Positions 7,905 through 16,411 of a stretch of 64,000 bases of DNA are shown one piece after another. The notes under the pieces are model-generated. The model searched no databases. It had not been told where the DNA came from and saw only the letters and a list, made by a program, of their open reading frames with translations. The stretch spans positions 248,001 to 312,000 of the forward strand of contig NZ_JAZHOB010000004.1 in NCBI RefSeq assembly GCF_048751585.1, written 5' to 3'. The position numbers and the translations under genes are program-made. The stretch's first letter is position 1; each line of letters opens with the position of its first letter. Origin of the DNA: G025836975 sp048751585 (GTDB taxonomy: Bacteria; Pseudomonadota; Gammaproteobacteria; Burkholderiales; Burkholderiaceae_B).

Positions 7905-8948
7905 TCAATCGTAAATGAATACCGTACCCAGCCGTTCCAGATGTTCCAGCGCTTCGCCGCAGCCACGAACGACGCAGGTGAGCGGATCTTCGGCCACCAC
8001 CACGGGCAGGCCGGTTTCTTCCTGGAGCAGGCGGTCGAGGTCGTGCAGCAGCGCGCCGCCGCCTGTCAGGGCAATGCCCTTGTCGGTGATATCGGCGCCC
8101 AGCTCCGGAGGCGTTTGCTCCAGCGCCGTCTTGACCGCCGAGACGATCTGGTTCAGGGGGTCGGTAAGGGATTCAAGTATCTCGTTGGATGAAACCGTGA
8201 AGCTGCGCGGAACGCCCTCGGACAGATTGCGGCCCTTGACTTCGATCTCGCGGATCTCGGAGCCCGGGAAGGCGGAACCGATTTCCTTCTTGATGAGTTC
8301 GGCGGTGGGCTCGCCGATAAGCATGCCGTAATTGCGACGTATGTAGTTGATGATGGCTTCGTCGAATTTGTCGCCGCCGACACGCACCGATCCTTTGTAA
8401 ACCATGCCGCCCAGGGAAATGATGGCGACTTCGGTCGTGCCGCCGCCGATATCCACCACCATGGAGCCGCTGGCATCGGAAACAGCCAAGCCGGCGCCGA
8501 TGGCCGCGGCCATGGGCTCTTCGATAAGATAGACCTGGCTTGCGCCGGCGCCCAGGGCCGATTCGCGGATGGCGCGGCGCTCGACCTGAGTGGAGCCGCA
8601 GGGCACGCATACGATGATGCGGGGGCTGGGCGCAAACATGCTGCGCGGATGCACCATGCGGATGAACTGCTTGAGCATCTGCTCGGTCACGGTGAAGTCG
8701 GCGATCACGCCGTCTTTCATGGGGCGAATGGCTTCGATGTTGCCCGGCACCCGGCCCAGCATCTGCTTGGCTTCGCGGCCGACCGCCTGGATGATTTTCT
8801 TGCCGCTGGGGCCGCCGTCGTGGCGGATGGCTACAACCGAGGGCTCGTCGAGCACGATCCCTTTGCCGCGAACATAGATAAGGGTATTGGCGGTCCCGAG
8901 ATCGATCGCCATATCGCTGGAGAAGTAACTACGAAGGAATCCGAACAT
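7905..8948 (-). CDS. mreB: Rod shape-determining protein MreB (bacterial actin)
   Basis: 347 aa actin-fold ATPase that polymerises under the membrane and guides side-wall synthesis. It begins with the amphipathic membrane-binding MFGFLRSYF, followed by phosphate-1 AIDLGTANTLIYV, a central MVVDIGGGTTEVAIISLGG phosphate-2 loop, and an adenosine motif ALTGGGALLHDLDRLL. It is the first gene of the elongasome operon; the promoter must lie in the gap shared with gatC. Confidence 0.98.
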   Translation of the reverse strand: MFGFLRSYFSSDMAIDLGTANTLIYVRGKGIVLDEPSVVAIRHDGGPSGKKIIQAVGREAKQMLGRVPGNIEAIRPMKDGVIADFTVTEQMLKQFIRMVHPRSMFAPSPRIIVCVPCGSTQVERRAIRESALGAGASQVYLIEEPMAAAIGAGLAVSDASGSMVVDIGGGTTEVAIISLGGMVYKGSVRVGGDKFDEAIINYIRRNYGMLIGEPTAELIKKEIGSAFPGSEIREIEVKGRNLSEGVPRSFTVSSNEILESLTDPLNQIVSAVKTALEQTPPELGADITDKGIALTGGGALLHDLDRLLQEETGLPVVVAEDPLTCVVRGCGEALEHLERLGTVFIYD

Positions 8949-9178
8949 GGGCGCCCAGTGATATCAATAATTGAAAAAAGTCCGTCGGATCGGTGCTGCC
9001 ATCAAGCGCAAACGCGAGGCGCCCGAATTCACCAACGAATTAAACCGACAATGATAACTTATAATTGATTCTTGATAAGGTCGAATAACGGCAAATTATT
9101 TTCTGTAACCAGCCCGCTGCACAACGCGTTACACGCTAATACATTGCCGGCCGCAACCCTCTTCCTGTAAAGACACCC
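8949..9178. promoter_or_regulatory. Divergent mreB / gatC promoter region
   Basis: This 230-bp gap separates two divergent operons and becomes AT-rich from about 9030. A consensus -10 hexamer TATAAT at 9060-9065 faces gatC, with only a poor -35 (GAATTA at 9037-9042, 17 bp away). No distinct operator was found. Confidence 0.4.
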
Positions 9179-9487
9179 ATGGCAATCACCGAACAAGATG
9201 TGGCACGCATAGCCAAGCTCGCGCGCATTGAGCTTTCGCCGGATGAAAGCGCCCGCGCCCAAAACGAACTGAACGGCATTTTAAGCCTGATCCAGCAGTT
9301 GCAAGCCGTCGACACGGCAGGCATCGAACCCATGGCCCACCCTCTTTCCGCCCACCAGGACATTGCCCTGCGCCTGCGCCCCGACTCGGCCTCGGCCACC
9401 CGGACGCTGCAAGAGCGCCAGGCGCTGATGGCCAACACGCCCGCCGAGGACAACGGCCTGTTCCTGGTCCCCACGGTCATCGAGTAA
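9179..9487 (+). CDS. gatC: Asp-tRNA(Asn)/Glu-tRNA(Gln) amidotransferase subunit C
   Basis: 102 aa. GatC wraps around and stabilises GatA and holds it to GatB in the tRNA-dependent amidotransferase. The N-terminal pattern ITEQDVARIAKLARIELSPDE is characteristic, followed by LNGILSLIQQLQAVDTAGIEPM. It is the first gene of gatCAB, 3 bp before gatA. An intact gatCAB implies indirect synthesis of Gln-tRNA(Gln) and/or Asn-tRNA(Asn). Confidence 0.96.
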   Translation: MAITEQDVARIAKLARIELSPDESARAQNELNGILSLIQQLQAVDTAGIEPMAHPLSAHQDIALRLRPDSASATRTLQERQALMANTPAEDNGLFLVPTVIE

Positions 9488-9490
9488 ACC

Positions 9491-11023
9491 ATGCCAAGCA
9501 CGCCATTACATACACAATTCGACAGCATCGCCTCGCTGCGCCAGGCACTGCAAGCGCGCGAGATCAGCGCGCGCGACCTGGCCGGCAGCGCGCTGGACGC
9601 CGCGCTGGCCCGCAGCGACCTGAATGCTTTCCTGCACATCGATCGGGAACTCACCCTGGCCCAGGCCGACGCCGCCGACAAGCAGCTGGCCGAAGGCCAG
9701 GCTGGCTCCCTCAGCGGCATACCCATTGGCCACAAGGACGTGTTCGTTACACAAGGCTGGCGCAGCACCGCGGCCAGCAAAATGCTGGAACACTACGTCA
9801 GTCCTTTCGATGCCACCGTGGTGGCCCGGCTGAAGCAAGCCGGCGCGGTCTCCATCGGCAAGCTCAATTGCGACGAATTCGCAATGGGTTCGGGCAATGA
9901 AAACTCCGCCTTCGGACCCTCCAGAAACCCCTGGGATACCGACGCCGTGCCCGGCGGATCGTCGGGCGGATCGGCGGCGGCCGTCGCGGCCGGCCTGGTC
10001 ATGGCCGCAACCGGCACCGACACCGGCGGATCGGTGCGCCAGCCGGCGGCGCTGTGCGGCGTCAGCGGCATCAAGCCCACCTACGGCACGGTTTCGCGCT
10101 TCGGCATGATTGCCTACGGCTCCAGCCTGGACCAGGCCGGCCCCATAGCGCGGCACGCCCGAGACCTGGTCGAGCTTCTCGACCCCATGAGCGGCTTCGA
10201 TTCGCGCGACTCGACCAGCCTGGAACAATGCGACGGCGCCCCGAACGCGCCCGGCCGCATCCGGGCGGACTTCGATGCCGCGCTCGCCGCCCAGCAATCG
10301 GCGGGCAGCCAGCCCCTGAAAGGACTGCGCATAGGCGTGCCTTCGGAATTCTTCAATGGCGGCCTGGCTCCCGATGTTGCCGCCGCCGTCGAATCGGCCC
10401 TGCAAACGTTCGAGTCGCTCGGCGCCCTGCGGGTCGGCATTTCCCTGCCGCGTACGGAACTTTCCATCCCCACTTACTATGTCATCGCACCGGCCGAAGC
10501 ATCCAGCAATTTGTCGCGCTACGACGGTGTTCGCTACGGACACCGCGCTGCGCAATATCGCGACCTGGCCGAAATGACCAGCCGTTCACGCAGCGAAGGC
10601 TTCGGCGCCGAGGTGCTTCGCCGCATCATGGTCGGCACCTATGTGCTGTCCCACGGCTACTACGACGCCTACTATCTGCAAGCCCAGCGTGTGCGCCGCA
10701 TGATCGTCAACGATTTCCAGCAGGCGTTTTCCAGCCACTGCGACGTCATCATGGGGCCCGTCACGCCCAGCGTCGCCAAGCATATCGGCGATAACCGCGA
10801 AGACCCCACCGCGGACTGGCTGGCCGACGTCTACACCCTGGGGGTCAGCCTGGCCGGCCTGCCCGCCATGTCGGTGCCCTGCGGCTTCGGCGGCGCCGGG
10901 CGCCCCCTGCCTATCGGGCTGCAGATCATAGGCAATTACTTCAGCGAGGGCCGCCTGCTCGCCGTGGCCGACCGCTACCAGCAAGCCACCGACTGGCATC
11001 AACGCAAACCGGAACAGCAATAA
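9491..11023 (+). CDS. gatA: Asp-tRNA(Asn)/Glu-tRNA(Gln) amidotransferase subunit A
   Basis: 510 aa amidase-signature enzyme that releases ammonia from glutamine for amidation of misacylated Glu-tRNA(Gln) or Asp-tRNA(Asn). The Ser-cisSer-Lys triad is visible: Lys82 in GIPIGHKDVF, Ser157 in PGGSSGGSAAAVAAG, and the nucleophile Ser181 in GTDTGGSVRQPA. The stop codon overlaps the gatB ATG (TAATG), so subunit synthesis is probably coupled. Confidence 0.98.
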   Translation: MPSTPLHTQFDSIASLRQALQAREISARDLAGSALDAALARSDLNAFLHIDRELTLAQADAADKQLAEGQAGSLSGIPIGHKDVFVTQGWRSTAASKMLEHYVSPFDATVVARLKQAGAVSIGKLNCDEFAMGSGNENSAFGPSRNPWDTDAVPGGSSGGSAAAVAAGLVMAATGTDTGGSVRQPAALCGVSGIKPTYGTVSRFGMIAYGSSLDQAGPIARHARDLVELLDPMSGFDSRDSTSLEQCDGAPNAPGRIRADFDAALAAQQSAGSQPLKGLRIGVPSEFFNGGLAPDVAAAVESALQTFESLGALRVGISLPRTELSIPTYYVIAPAEASSNLSRYDGVRYGHRAAQYRDLAEMTSRSRSEGFGAEVLRRIMVGTYVLSHGYYDAYYLQAQRVRRMIVNDFQQAFSSHCDVIMGPVTPSVAKHIGDNREDPTADWLADVYTLGVSLAGLPAMSVPCGFGGAGRPLPIGLQIIGNYFSEGRLLAVADRYQQATDWHQRKPEQQ

Positions 11024-12477
11024 TGGAATGGGAAATCGTCATCGGCCTGGAAACGCACACGCAGCTTTCCACCGAATCCAAGATATTTTCTGACAGCAGC
11101 ACGCGCTTCGGCGCGGCGCCCAACACACAGGCCAACGAAGTCGACATGGCCCTGCCCGGCAGCCTGCCCGTCCTGAACCAGGGCGCGGTCGAACGCGCCA
11201 TCCAGTTCGGCCTGGCTGTGGGCGCGCATATCGCGCCCCGTTCCATTTTCGCGCGCAAAAATTACTTCTATCCCGATCTGCCCAAAAACTACCAGATCAG
11301 CCAGTTCGAAATTCCGGTGGTACAAGGCGGAACCATCACTTTTTTCGTCGGCGATCAAGAAAAAACAGTCAATTTGACCCGGGCGCACCTGGAAGAGGAC
11401 GCCGGTAAATCATTGCACGAGGACTTCACCGGACCGCATGGCGAATCGTCCACCGGCATCGACCTGAATCGGGCCGGCACCCCCCTGCTGGAAATCGTAT
11501 CCGAGCCTGAAATGCGCTCGGCCGCCGAAGCCGTGGCCTATGCCCGCGCGCTGCACGGGCTGGTGGTCTGGCTGGGCATTTGCGACGGCAACATGCAGGA
11601 AGGCTCCTTCCGCTGCGACGCCAACGTCTCGGTCCGCCCCAAGGGCCAGGCCGAGTTGGGTACGCGCAGCGAAATCAAGAACGTCAATTCCTTCCGCTTC
11701 CTGGAGCGCGCCATACTGTACGAGGCGCGCCGGCAGATCGAGCTCATCGAAGACGGCGGCAAAGTCGTCCAGGAAACCCGCCTGTACGACTCGGACCGCG
11801 ACGAAACCCGCAGCATGCGCAGCAAAGAAGACGCGCACGATTACCGCTATTTTCCCGATCCCGACCTGCCTCCCCTGATCATCGCCCCCGACTGGATAGA
11901 ACGGGTACGGCAGGCCATGCCGGAACTGCCCGCCTCGAAACGGGCCCGTTTCGAAACGGAGCTGGGCTTGAGCGGCTACGACGCGGCGCAATTGACCATG
12001 GCCCGCGCCAGTTCCGATTATTTCGAGGAAATCGCCGCCCTGCTGCCCGAAGGCCAGGCCAAGCTGGCCGCCAACTGGGTTCTGGGCGAGCTTTCCGCCG
12101 CGCTCAATCGCGACGAAATCGACATCGGGCAAAGCCCGGTCCGCCCCGGCGCCCTGGCCGCGCTGATCGTGCGCATCATCGACGGCACCATCTCCAACAA
12201 AATGGCGCGCGATGTCTTTGCCGCCATGTGGGCCGGCGAGAACAACGGCGACCCGGACGCCATCATCGAGGCTCGCGGCCTGAAGCAGATCAGCGACAGC
12301 GGGGCCATCGGCGCCATGATCGACGAGGTGCTGGCCGCCAACCCGGCCATCGTGGAAGAGTTCCGCGCCGGCAAGCAAAAGGCGTTCAACTCCCTGGTCG
12401 GCCAAGTCATGAAAGCCGCCAAGGGCAAGGCCAACCCCCAGCAGGTCAACGACCTGCTCAAGGAAAAGCTGGGCTAG
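11023..12477 (+). CDS. gatB: Asp-tRNA(Asn)/Glu-tRNA(Gln) amidotransferase subunit B
   Basis: 484 aa. GatB binds the misacylated tRNA and carries the kinase/transamidase site. N-terminal WEIVIGLETHTQLST, then FYPDLPKNYQISQFEIP, DLNRAGTPLLEIVSEPE, ANVSVRP and YRYFPDPDLPPL are all family signatures. The C-terminal helical and tail (YqeY-like) domain ends AAKGKANPQQVNDLLKEKLG. The gene ends 2 bp from the convergent pyrE stop codon. Confidence 0.98.
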   Translation: MEWEIVIGLETHTQLSTESKIFSDSSTRFGAAPNTQANEVDMALPGSLPVLNQGAVERAIQFGLAVGAHIAPRSIFARKNYFYPDLPKNYQISQFEIPVVQGGTITFFVGDQEKTVNLTRAHLEEDAGKSLHEDFTGPHGESSTGIDLNRAGTPLLEIVSEPEMRSAAEAVAYARALHGLVVWLGICDGNMQEGSFRCDANVSVRPKGQAELGTRSEIKNVNSFRFLERAILYEARRQIELIEDGGKVVQETRLYDSDRDETRSMRSKEDAHDYRYFPDPDLPPLIIAPDWIERVRQAMPELPASKRARFETELGLSGYDAAQLTMARASSDYFEEIAALLPEGQAKLAANWVLGELSAALNRDEIDIGQSPVRPGALAALIVRIIDGTISNKMARDVFAAMWAGENNGDPDAIIEARGLKQISDSGAIGAMIDEVLAANPAIVEEFRAGKQKAFNSLVGQVMKAAKGKANPQQVNDLLKEKLG

Positions 12478-12479
12478 CC

Positions 12480-13154
12480 CTATACGCCGTAGCGGGCCCG
12501 GTAGGCCGCTACGGCTTCGCGGTGTTCGGCCAATTGAGCATCGCCGTCCAACAAGGCCATGATGTCGGCTAGCGACGCGATGCTGACCACCGGTATTCCG
12601 TAAGCCGCCGCGACGTCCTGCACCGCAGAATGCGCCGACAGCGCGCCGTCGGGCCCGGCACGCTCCATACGGTCCAGCGCAATCAGCACGGCGGCGGGCT
12701 CGGCCCCCGCCTGCCTGATGATTTCCACCGATTCGCGCACCGAGGTGCCGGCGGTGATGACATCGTCGATGATCACCACTTTGCCTTGCAGGGGCGCCCC
12801 CACCAGCATGCCGCCTTCGCCATGATCCTTGGCTTCCTTGCGATTGAACGCAAAGGGCACGTCGCGGGCCGCCATCGACGGGTGGCCGGCCAGCGCGACC
12901 GAGGTCGCCGTGGACAGCGGAATACCCTTGTAGGCGGGGCCGAACAGCATATCGAAGTGCAGGCCGGAGTCCACCAGCGCCTGCGCATAGAACTGCGCCA
13001 GGCGCCCTATCGACCGACCCGTATTGAAAAGGCCGGCATTGAAGAAATAGGGGCTGATCCGCCCTGATTTGACTTTGAATTGCCCAAAACGCAAGACTCC
13101 CTGATCCAGGGAGAAACGCACGAAATCCGTACGGTTGGAAGAGTCAGCCATCAT
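12480..13154 (-). CDS. pyrE: Orotate phosphoribosyltransferase
   Basis: 224 aa. It converts orotate plus PRPP to OMP in de novo pyrimidine synthesis. The PRPP-binding loop VVIIDDVITAGTS is present, as are FGPAYKGIPLS and FNRKEAKDHGEGG of the flexible catalytic loop. The frame opens with two consecutive ATG codons (13154 and 13151), so the start is uncertain by one residue; neither has a clear Shine-Dalgarno. It lies downstream of a LysR-type gene on the same strand (32-bp gap) and converges with gatB. Confidence 0.96.
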   Translation of the reverse strand: MMADSSNRTDFVRFSLDQGVLRFGQFKVKSGRISPYFFNAGLFNTGRSIGRLAQFYAQALVDSGLHFDMLFGPAYKGIPLSTATSVALAGHPSMAARDVPFAFNRKEAKDHGEGGMLVGAPLQGKVVIIDDVITAGTSVRESVEIIRQAGAEPAAVLIALDRMERAGPDGALSAHSAVQDVAAAYGIPVVSIASLADIMALLDGDAQLAEHREAVAAYRARYGV

Positions 13155-13186
13155 TCAGCCAGGAAGAGGAAAGCCAACATTATCGG

Positions 13187-14074
13187 TCATAACGACCCAT
13201 TGCCCAACGATTCGGCCAGGAAATCGATGAAGGAGCGCACTTTCGAGGTCAGGTACCTGCGGCTTATGTAGCTGGCATAAAGTTCGTAAGGCAATTGACG
13301 ATACTGCGGCAGAATCTGCACCAGCGCGCCGGACTTCAAGTCGTCCTCGACCAGCCAGCCCGGCAGAAAACCTATCCCCACCCCTGCTCGCACCGCATGG
13401 TAGGAAAAGGTGGAATCGTCGGATTTCATCGCTGGATCCAAACGTATCCGGACCTTTCCCTTGGGTCCCTCGAACTCGAAGGCATCGGTATTCAGGTAAT
13501 TGGGCACGATGCCCTTATAGCGGGATAAATCGGTAATCGTTGCCGGCATTCCGTCCATCAGATAACTGGGCGACGCCACCAGATAGAAGCGTATCCCGCA
13601 AATTCGCCGGGCAATCAATTGCGGCGAAGGGTCCCGGGTAACGCGCAAGGCCAGATCGTACCCTTCCGCCGCCAGGTCGACCTTGCGATTCGTAAACCGC
13701 AGATCCAGCACGACCTCCGGGTGCCTGCGCCTGTAGTCCGCCATTAGATGGACGATGCGCGGATTGGCAAACCAGACCGGCGCCGTTACCTTCAGCGTGC
13801 CGCGAGGAGCCTCGACACCGGTACCCAGCGCCGCAGCGGCCAGCTCAAGCGTTTCAAGGGCATTGCGGCATTGCTCGTAGTAAAGCGCGCCGGCTTCCGT
13901 CAGGCTGATCTTGCGGCTGCTGCGGTTCAACAGGCGGGCACCCAGCTCGCGCTCCAGATGGGCCAAATGCTTGCTTGCCATGGGAGCCGATATGGAAAGC
14001 CGCTCGGCGGCCGCCACAAAACTGCCTGCATCGGCGATCTCGCGAAACACCCGCAGGCTGACCAAGGTATCCAT
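13187..14074 (-). CDS. LysR-family transcriptional regulator
   Basis: 295 aa. N-terminal winged helix (about 1-60, VFREIADAGSFVAAAERLSISAPMASKHL...LNRSSRKISLTEAG) and a C-terminal periplasmic-binding-like effector domain (about 90-290). It is transcribed away from doxX and the DODA-type dioxygenase gene. The 204-bp AT-rich gap between them (14075-14278) is the likely site of regulation; LysR proteins usually control the divergent gene. The inducer is unknown; an aromatic or quinone signal is a guess from the neighbours. Confidence 0.9.
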   Translation of the reverse strand: MDTLVSLRVFREIADAGSFVAAAERLSISAPMASKHLAHLERELGARLLNRSSRKISLTEAGALYYEQCRNALETLELAAAALGTGVEAPRGTLKVTAPVWFANPRIVHLMADYRRRHPEVVLDLRFTNRKVDLAAEGYDLALRVTRDPSPQLIARRICGIRFYLVASPSYLMDGMPATITDLSRYKGIVPNYLNTDAFEFEGPKGKVRIRLDPAMKSDDSTFSYHAVRAGVGIGFLPGWLVEDDLKSGALVQILPQYRQLPYELYASYISRRYLTSKVRSFIDFLAESLGNGSL

Positions 14075-14278
14075 TGTTTCCTAAAAAGAAATGAATCAAT
14101 AATAAATAGGCTATATATTTCCTATTATTATTCTATTAAACTTTCTTGCTGTAAATCATTGACATATCCGTTCGTCAACGAAACCATCTTTCAACCGGCC
14201 GGCCATCGACGGTCAATGTCCAGCCTTTAGCAAGCAGCATCTTTTCAACGCGGCACCATCAAACCTACGGGGATTACT

Positions 14279-14686
14279 ATGACGACCAATTCATGCACTA
14301 TCTGGGCTCCACGTGTATTGAGCATTTTGCGTATTGTGACCGGCTATTGCCTGCTGTGGCACGGAACCTCAAAGTACTTCGGCATGCCCGGCAACGCCAT
14401 CGAAGGCTTGCAGATCTTTTCCTTGATGGGCATTGCGGGACTTATTGAGCTGATCGCAGGCGTCCTGCTAATCATCGGCCTGTTCACGCGCAGCGCCGCG
14501 TTCGTCGCATCGGGCTTTACGGCAGCCGCCTACTTCATCGGTCACGTCGCCGGCAAAGGCATGTTGCTCTTCCCGGTCATGAACGGCGGCGAAGCGGCCG
14601 TCCTGTTCTGCTTCATCTTCTTCTACCTCATCTTCGCCGGCCCCGGCCCCTGGAGCATCGACGCTTTGCGCGGCAAATCGGAATAA
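14279..14686 (+). CDS. DoxX-family membrane protein
   Basis: 135 aa with four predicted membrane helices. The N-terminal part (LSILRIVTGYCLLWHGTSKYFG) and the GLIELIAGVLLIIGLFTRSAA segment match the DoxX/YphA family. These proteins often accompany redox or aromatic-stress genes; their biochemical role is poorly defined. It is divergent from a LysR regulator and followed after 54 bp by an extradiol-dioxygenase homologue, a recurrent association in proteobacteria. A stable hairpin separates the two genes. Confidence 0.85.
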   Translation: MTTNSCTIWAPRVLSILRIVTGYCLLWHGTSKYFGMPGNAIEGLQIFSLMGIAGLIELIAGVLLIIGLFTRSAAFVASGFTAAAYFIGHVAGKGMLLFPVMNGGEAAVLFCFIFFYLIFAGPGPWSIDALRGKSE

Positions 14687-14701
14687 GCCAGCATTCTTTA
14701 C

Positions 14702-14729
14702 ACCGTTCCCGGCCAGCGCCGGGAACGGT
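14702..14729. terminator. Hairpin between doxX and the dioxygenase gene
   Basis: ACCGTTCCCGG (14702-14712) pairs perfectly with CCGGGAACGGT (14719-14729). No T-run follows, so it may be a weak terminator, an mRNA processing or stability element, or a translational control element; it ends 11 nt before the next ATG. Confidence 0.5.
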
Positions 14730-14740
14730 TCGGACTAGAT

Positions 14741-15544
14741 ATGAAACTGCCCACTTACTTTATTTCGCACGGCGGCGGCCCCTGGCCCTATATGCCCGAC
14801 ATGCAAGCCAGCAATGCGGCGCTTGCCGCCTCGCTGGCCGACATTCCGGCGCAGATCGGCGACAAACCCAAGGCTATCCTGATGGTATCGGCACACTGGG
14901 AAACTCCCGGTACATTCATGGTCATGGCCGCGTCCAAGCCGCCCATGGTCTACGATTACTATGGGTTTCCAGCGCATACCTACGACATCCAGTATCCCGC
15001 TCCCGGTGCGCCCGACCTTGCCGACCGCGTCCTGCAGTTGCTTCAGGCCGCCGGTCTGCCCATCCAGAAAGACAGCCAGCGCGGTTTCGACCATGGCGCC
15101 TATGTACCGGCCTTTGTCATGTACCCCGACGCCGACGTGCCTATGGCGCAGTTGTCCATCGATGCGCATTACGATCCGGAAAAACACATGGCGCTTGGCC
15201 GCGCCCTGGCCCCTTTGCGCGCCGAAGGCGTGCTGATCATAGGCAGCGGCCTGAGCTACCATAACCTGCGCCAAATATACGGCGGCGGGGCCGAAGCATC
15301 GGCGCAATTCGATGCCTGGCTGCAAAAAGTCCTGCTGCACAGCCCGACGGAACAGCGTGCGCAGTCGCTTGCCGGCTGGGAGAGCGCGCCGGCGGCTCGG
15401 CTGGCCCATCCCAGGGAAGACCACCTGATCCCTCTTATGGTTGCAGCAGGCGCGGCCGAAAATGAAGCCGTAACCTGTGTGTACCACGAGACCCAGGCCT
15501 TCGCCGGCATCACCGCATCGAGCTTTCGCTTCGGGGCCGTCTAA
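14741..15544 (+). CDS. DODA-type extradiol aromatic ring-opening dioxygenase (YgiD-like)
   Basis: 267 aa, class III extradiol dioxygenase LigB superfamily. Probable metal ligands are in FISHGGGPW near the N-terminus and VSAHWE near residue 50; conserved His in RGFDHGAYVP and SGLSYHNLRQIYGG complete the family pattern. Members open catechol-type rings (DOPA dioxygenases) or act on quinones; the substrate here cannot be told. Co-location with doxX and a LysR regulator suggests an inducible response to aromatic or quinone compounds (inference). Confidence 0.88.
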   Translation: MKLPTYFISHGGGPWPYMPDMQASNAALAASLADIPAQIGDKPKAILMVSAHWETPGTFMVMAASKPPMVYDYYGFPAHTYDIQYPAPGAPDLADRVLQLLQAAGLPIQKDSQRGFDHGAYVPAFVMYPDADVPMAQLSIDAHYDPEKHMALGRALAPLRAEGVLIIGSGLSYHNLRQIYGGGAEASAQFDAWLQKVLLHSPTEQRAQSLAGWESAPAARLAHPREDHLIPLMVAAGAAENEAVTCVYHETQAFAGITASSFRFGAV

Positions 15545-15580
15545 GCGGTTGCCCGCAACACGATCGCGCCGCATAAGGTG

Positions 15581-15616
15581 CTGTATCGGTTAAAGTCTAT
15601 GCTTTGACCGATACAG
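15581..15616. promoter_or_regulatory. 36-nt hairpin/operator-like inverted repeat before xthA
   Basis: Two 15-nt arms (15581-15595 and 15602-15616) are complementary apart from one T/C difference, around a 6-nt loop. It ends 12 nt before the xthA ATG. There is no T-run, so it is either an operator, a leader-RNA structure affecting translation, or the end of the preceding transcript. Confidence 0.5.
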
Positions 15617-15628
15617 AGTAGCCATACG

Positions 15629-16411
15629 ATGCTCCGCGTAATATCCGCCAATCTCAACGGCATCCGCTCCGCCGTCAGCAAGGGCTTGCTTGACTGGGTT
15701 GCCACCCAAGACGCCGATTTCATCTGCCTGCAGGAATTGAAGGCGCAGGCCGACAACATGACGGCCGAAATGCTTAATCCCCCCGGCTATTACGGCTATT
15801 TCCACTATGCCGAAAAGAAGGGCTATAGCGGAGTTGGCGTTTATGCACGCCGTCAACCGCTGCAAGTCATCGAAGGCCTGGGCGTGCCTGAAATCGATGC
15901 CGAGGGCCGCTATCTGGAACTCGTCTATGACACGCTCTCGATCATCTCGGTATATTTGCCGTCGGGCTCCAGCGGCGATCACCGCCAGGCGGCCAAGTTC
16001 GTATTCATGGAGCATTTCTTTGCCCATTTGACCAATCTGGTCAAATGCGGACGGCAAGTCATCCTGTGCGGCGACTGGAACATCGCCCATAAGGAAATCG
16101 ACCTGAAGAACTGGAAGGGCAACCTGAAAAACAGCGGCTTCCTGCCCGAAGAACGCGCCTGGCTGACACGCGTATTCGATGAGATCGGCTGGGTGGATGT
16201 GTACCGCCGCCTATACCCCGAGGCAACCGGGGATGCCTATACATGGTGGAGCAATCGCGGCCAGGCCTGGGCCAAGAATGTGGGCTGGCGCATCGACTAC
16301 CAGATCGCCTCGCCTGAAATCGCCGCCACGGCGAAAACGGCCTCCATCTATAAAGAACAGCGCTTCAGCGACCATGCGCCGCTGACGATAGACTACGAAA
16401 CCACGCTATAG
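15629..16411 (+). CDS. xthA: Exodeoxyribonuclease III
   Basis: 260 aa EEP-fold nuclease, an AP endonuclease and 3'-5' exonuclease of base-excision repair. Motifs: ISANLNGIRSA, DFICLQELKAQ (metal-binding Glu), GDWNIAH (catalytic Asp/Asn), RIDYQIAS, and the C-terminal FSDHAPLTIDY with catalytic Asp-His. The last 19 bp overlap the convergent MocR-type gene. A long inverted repeat immediately precedes the start. Confidence 0.96.
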   Translation: MLRVISANLNGIRSAVSKGLLDWVATQDADFICLQELKAQADNMTAEMLNPPGYYGYFHYAEKKGYSGVGVYARRQPLQVIEGLGVPEIDAEGRYLELVYDTLSIISVYLPSGSSGDHRQAAKFVFMEHFFAHLTNLVKCGRQVILCGDWNIAHKEIDLKNWKGNLKNSGFLPEERAWLTRVFDEIGWVDVYRRLYPEATGDAYTWWSNRGQAWAKNVGWRIDYQIASPEIAATAKTASIYKEQRFSDHAPLTIDYETTL

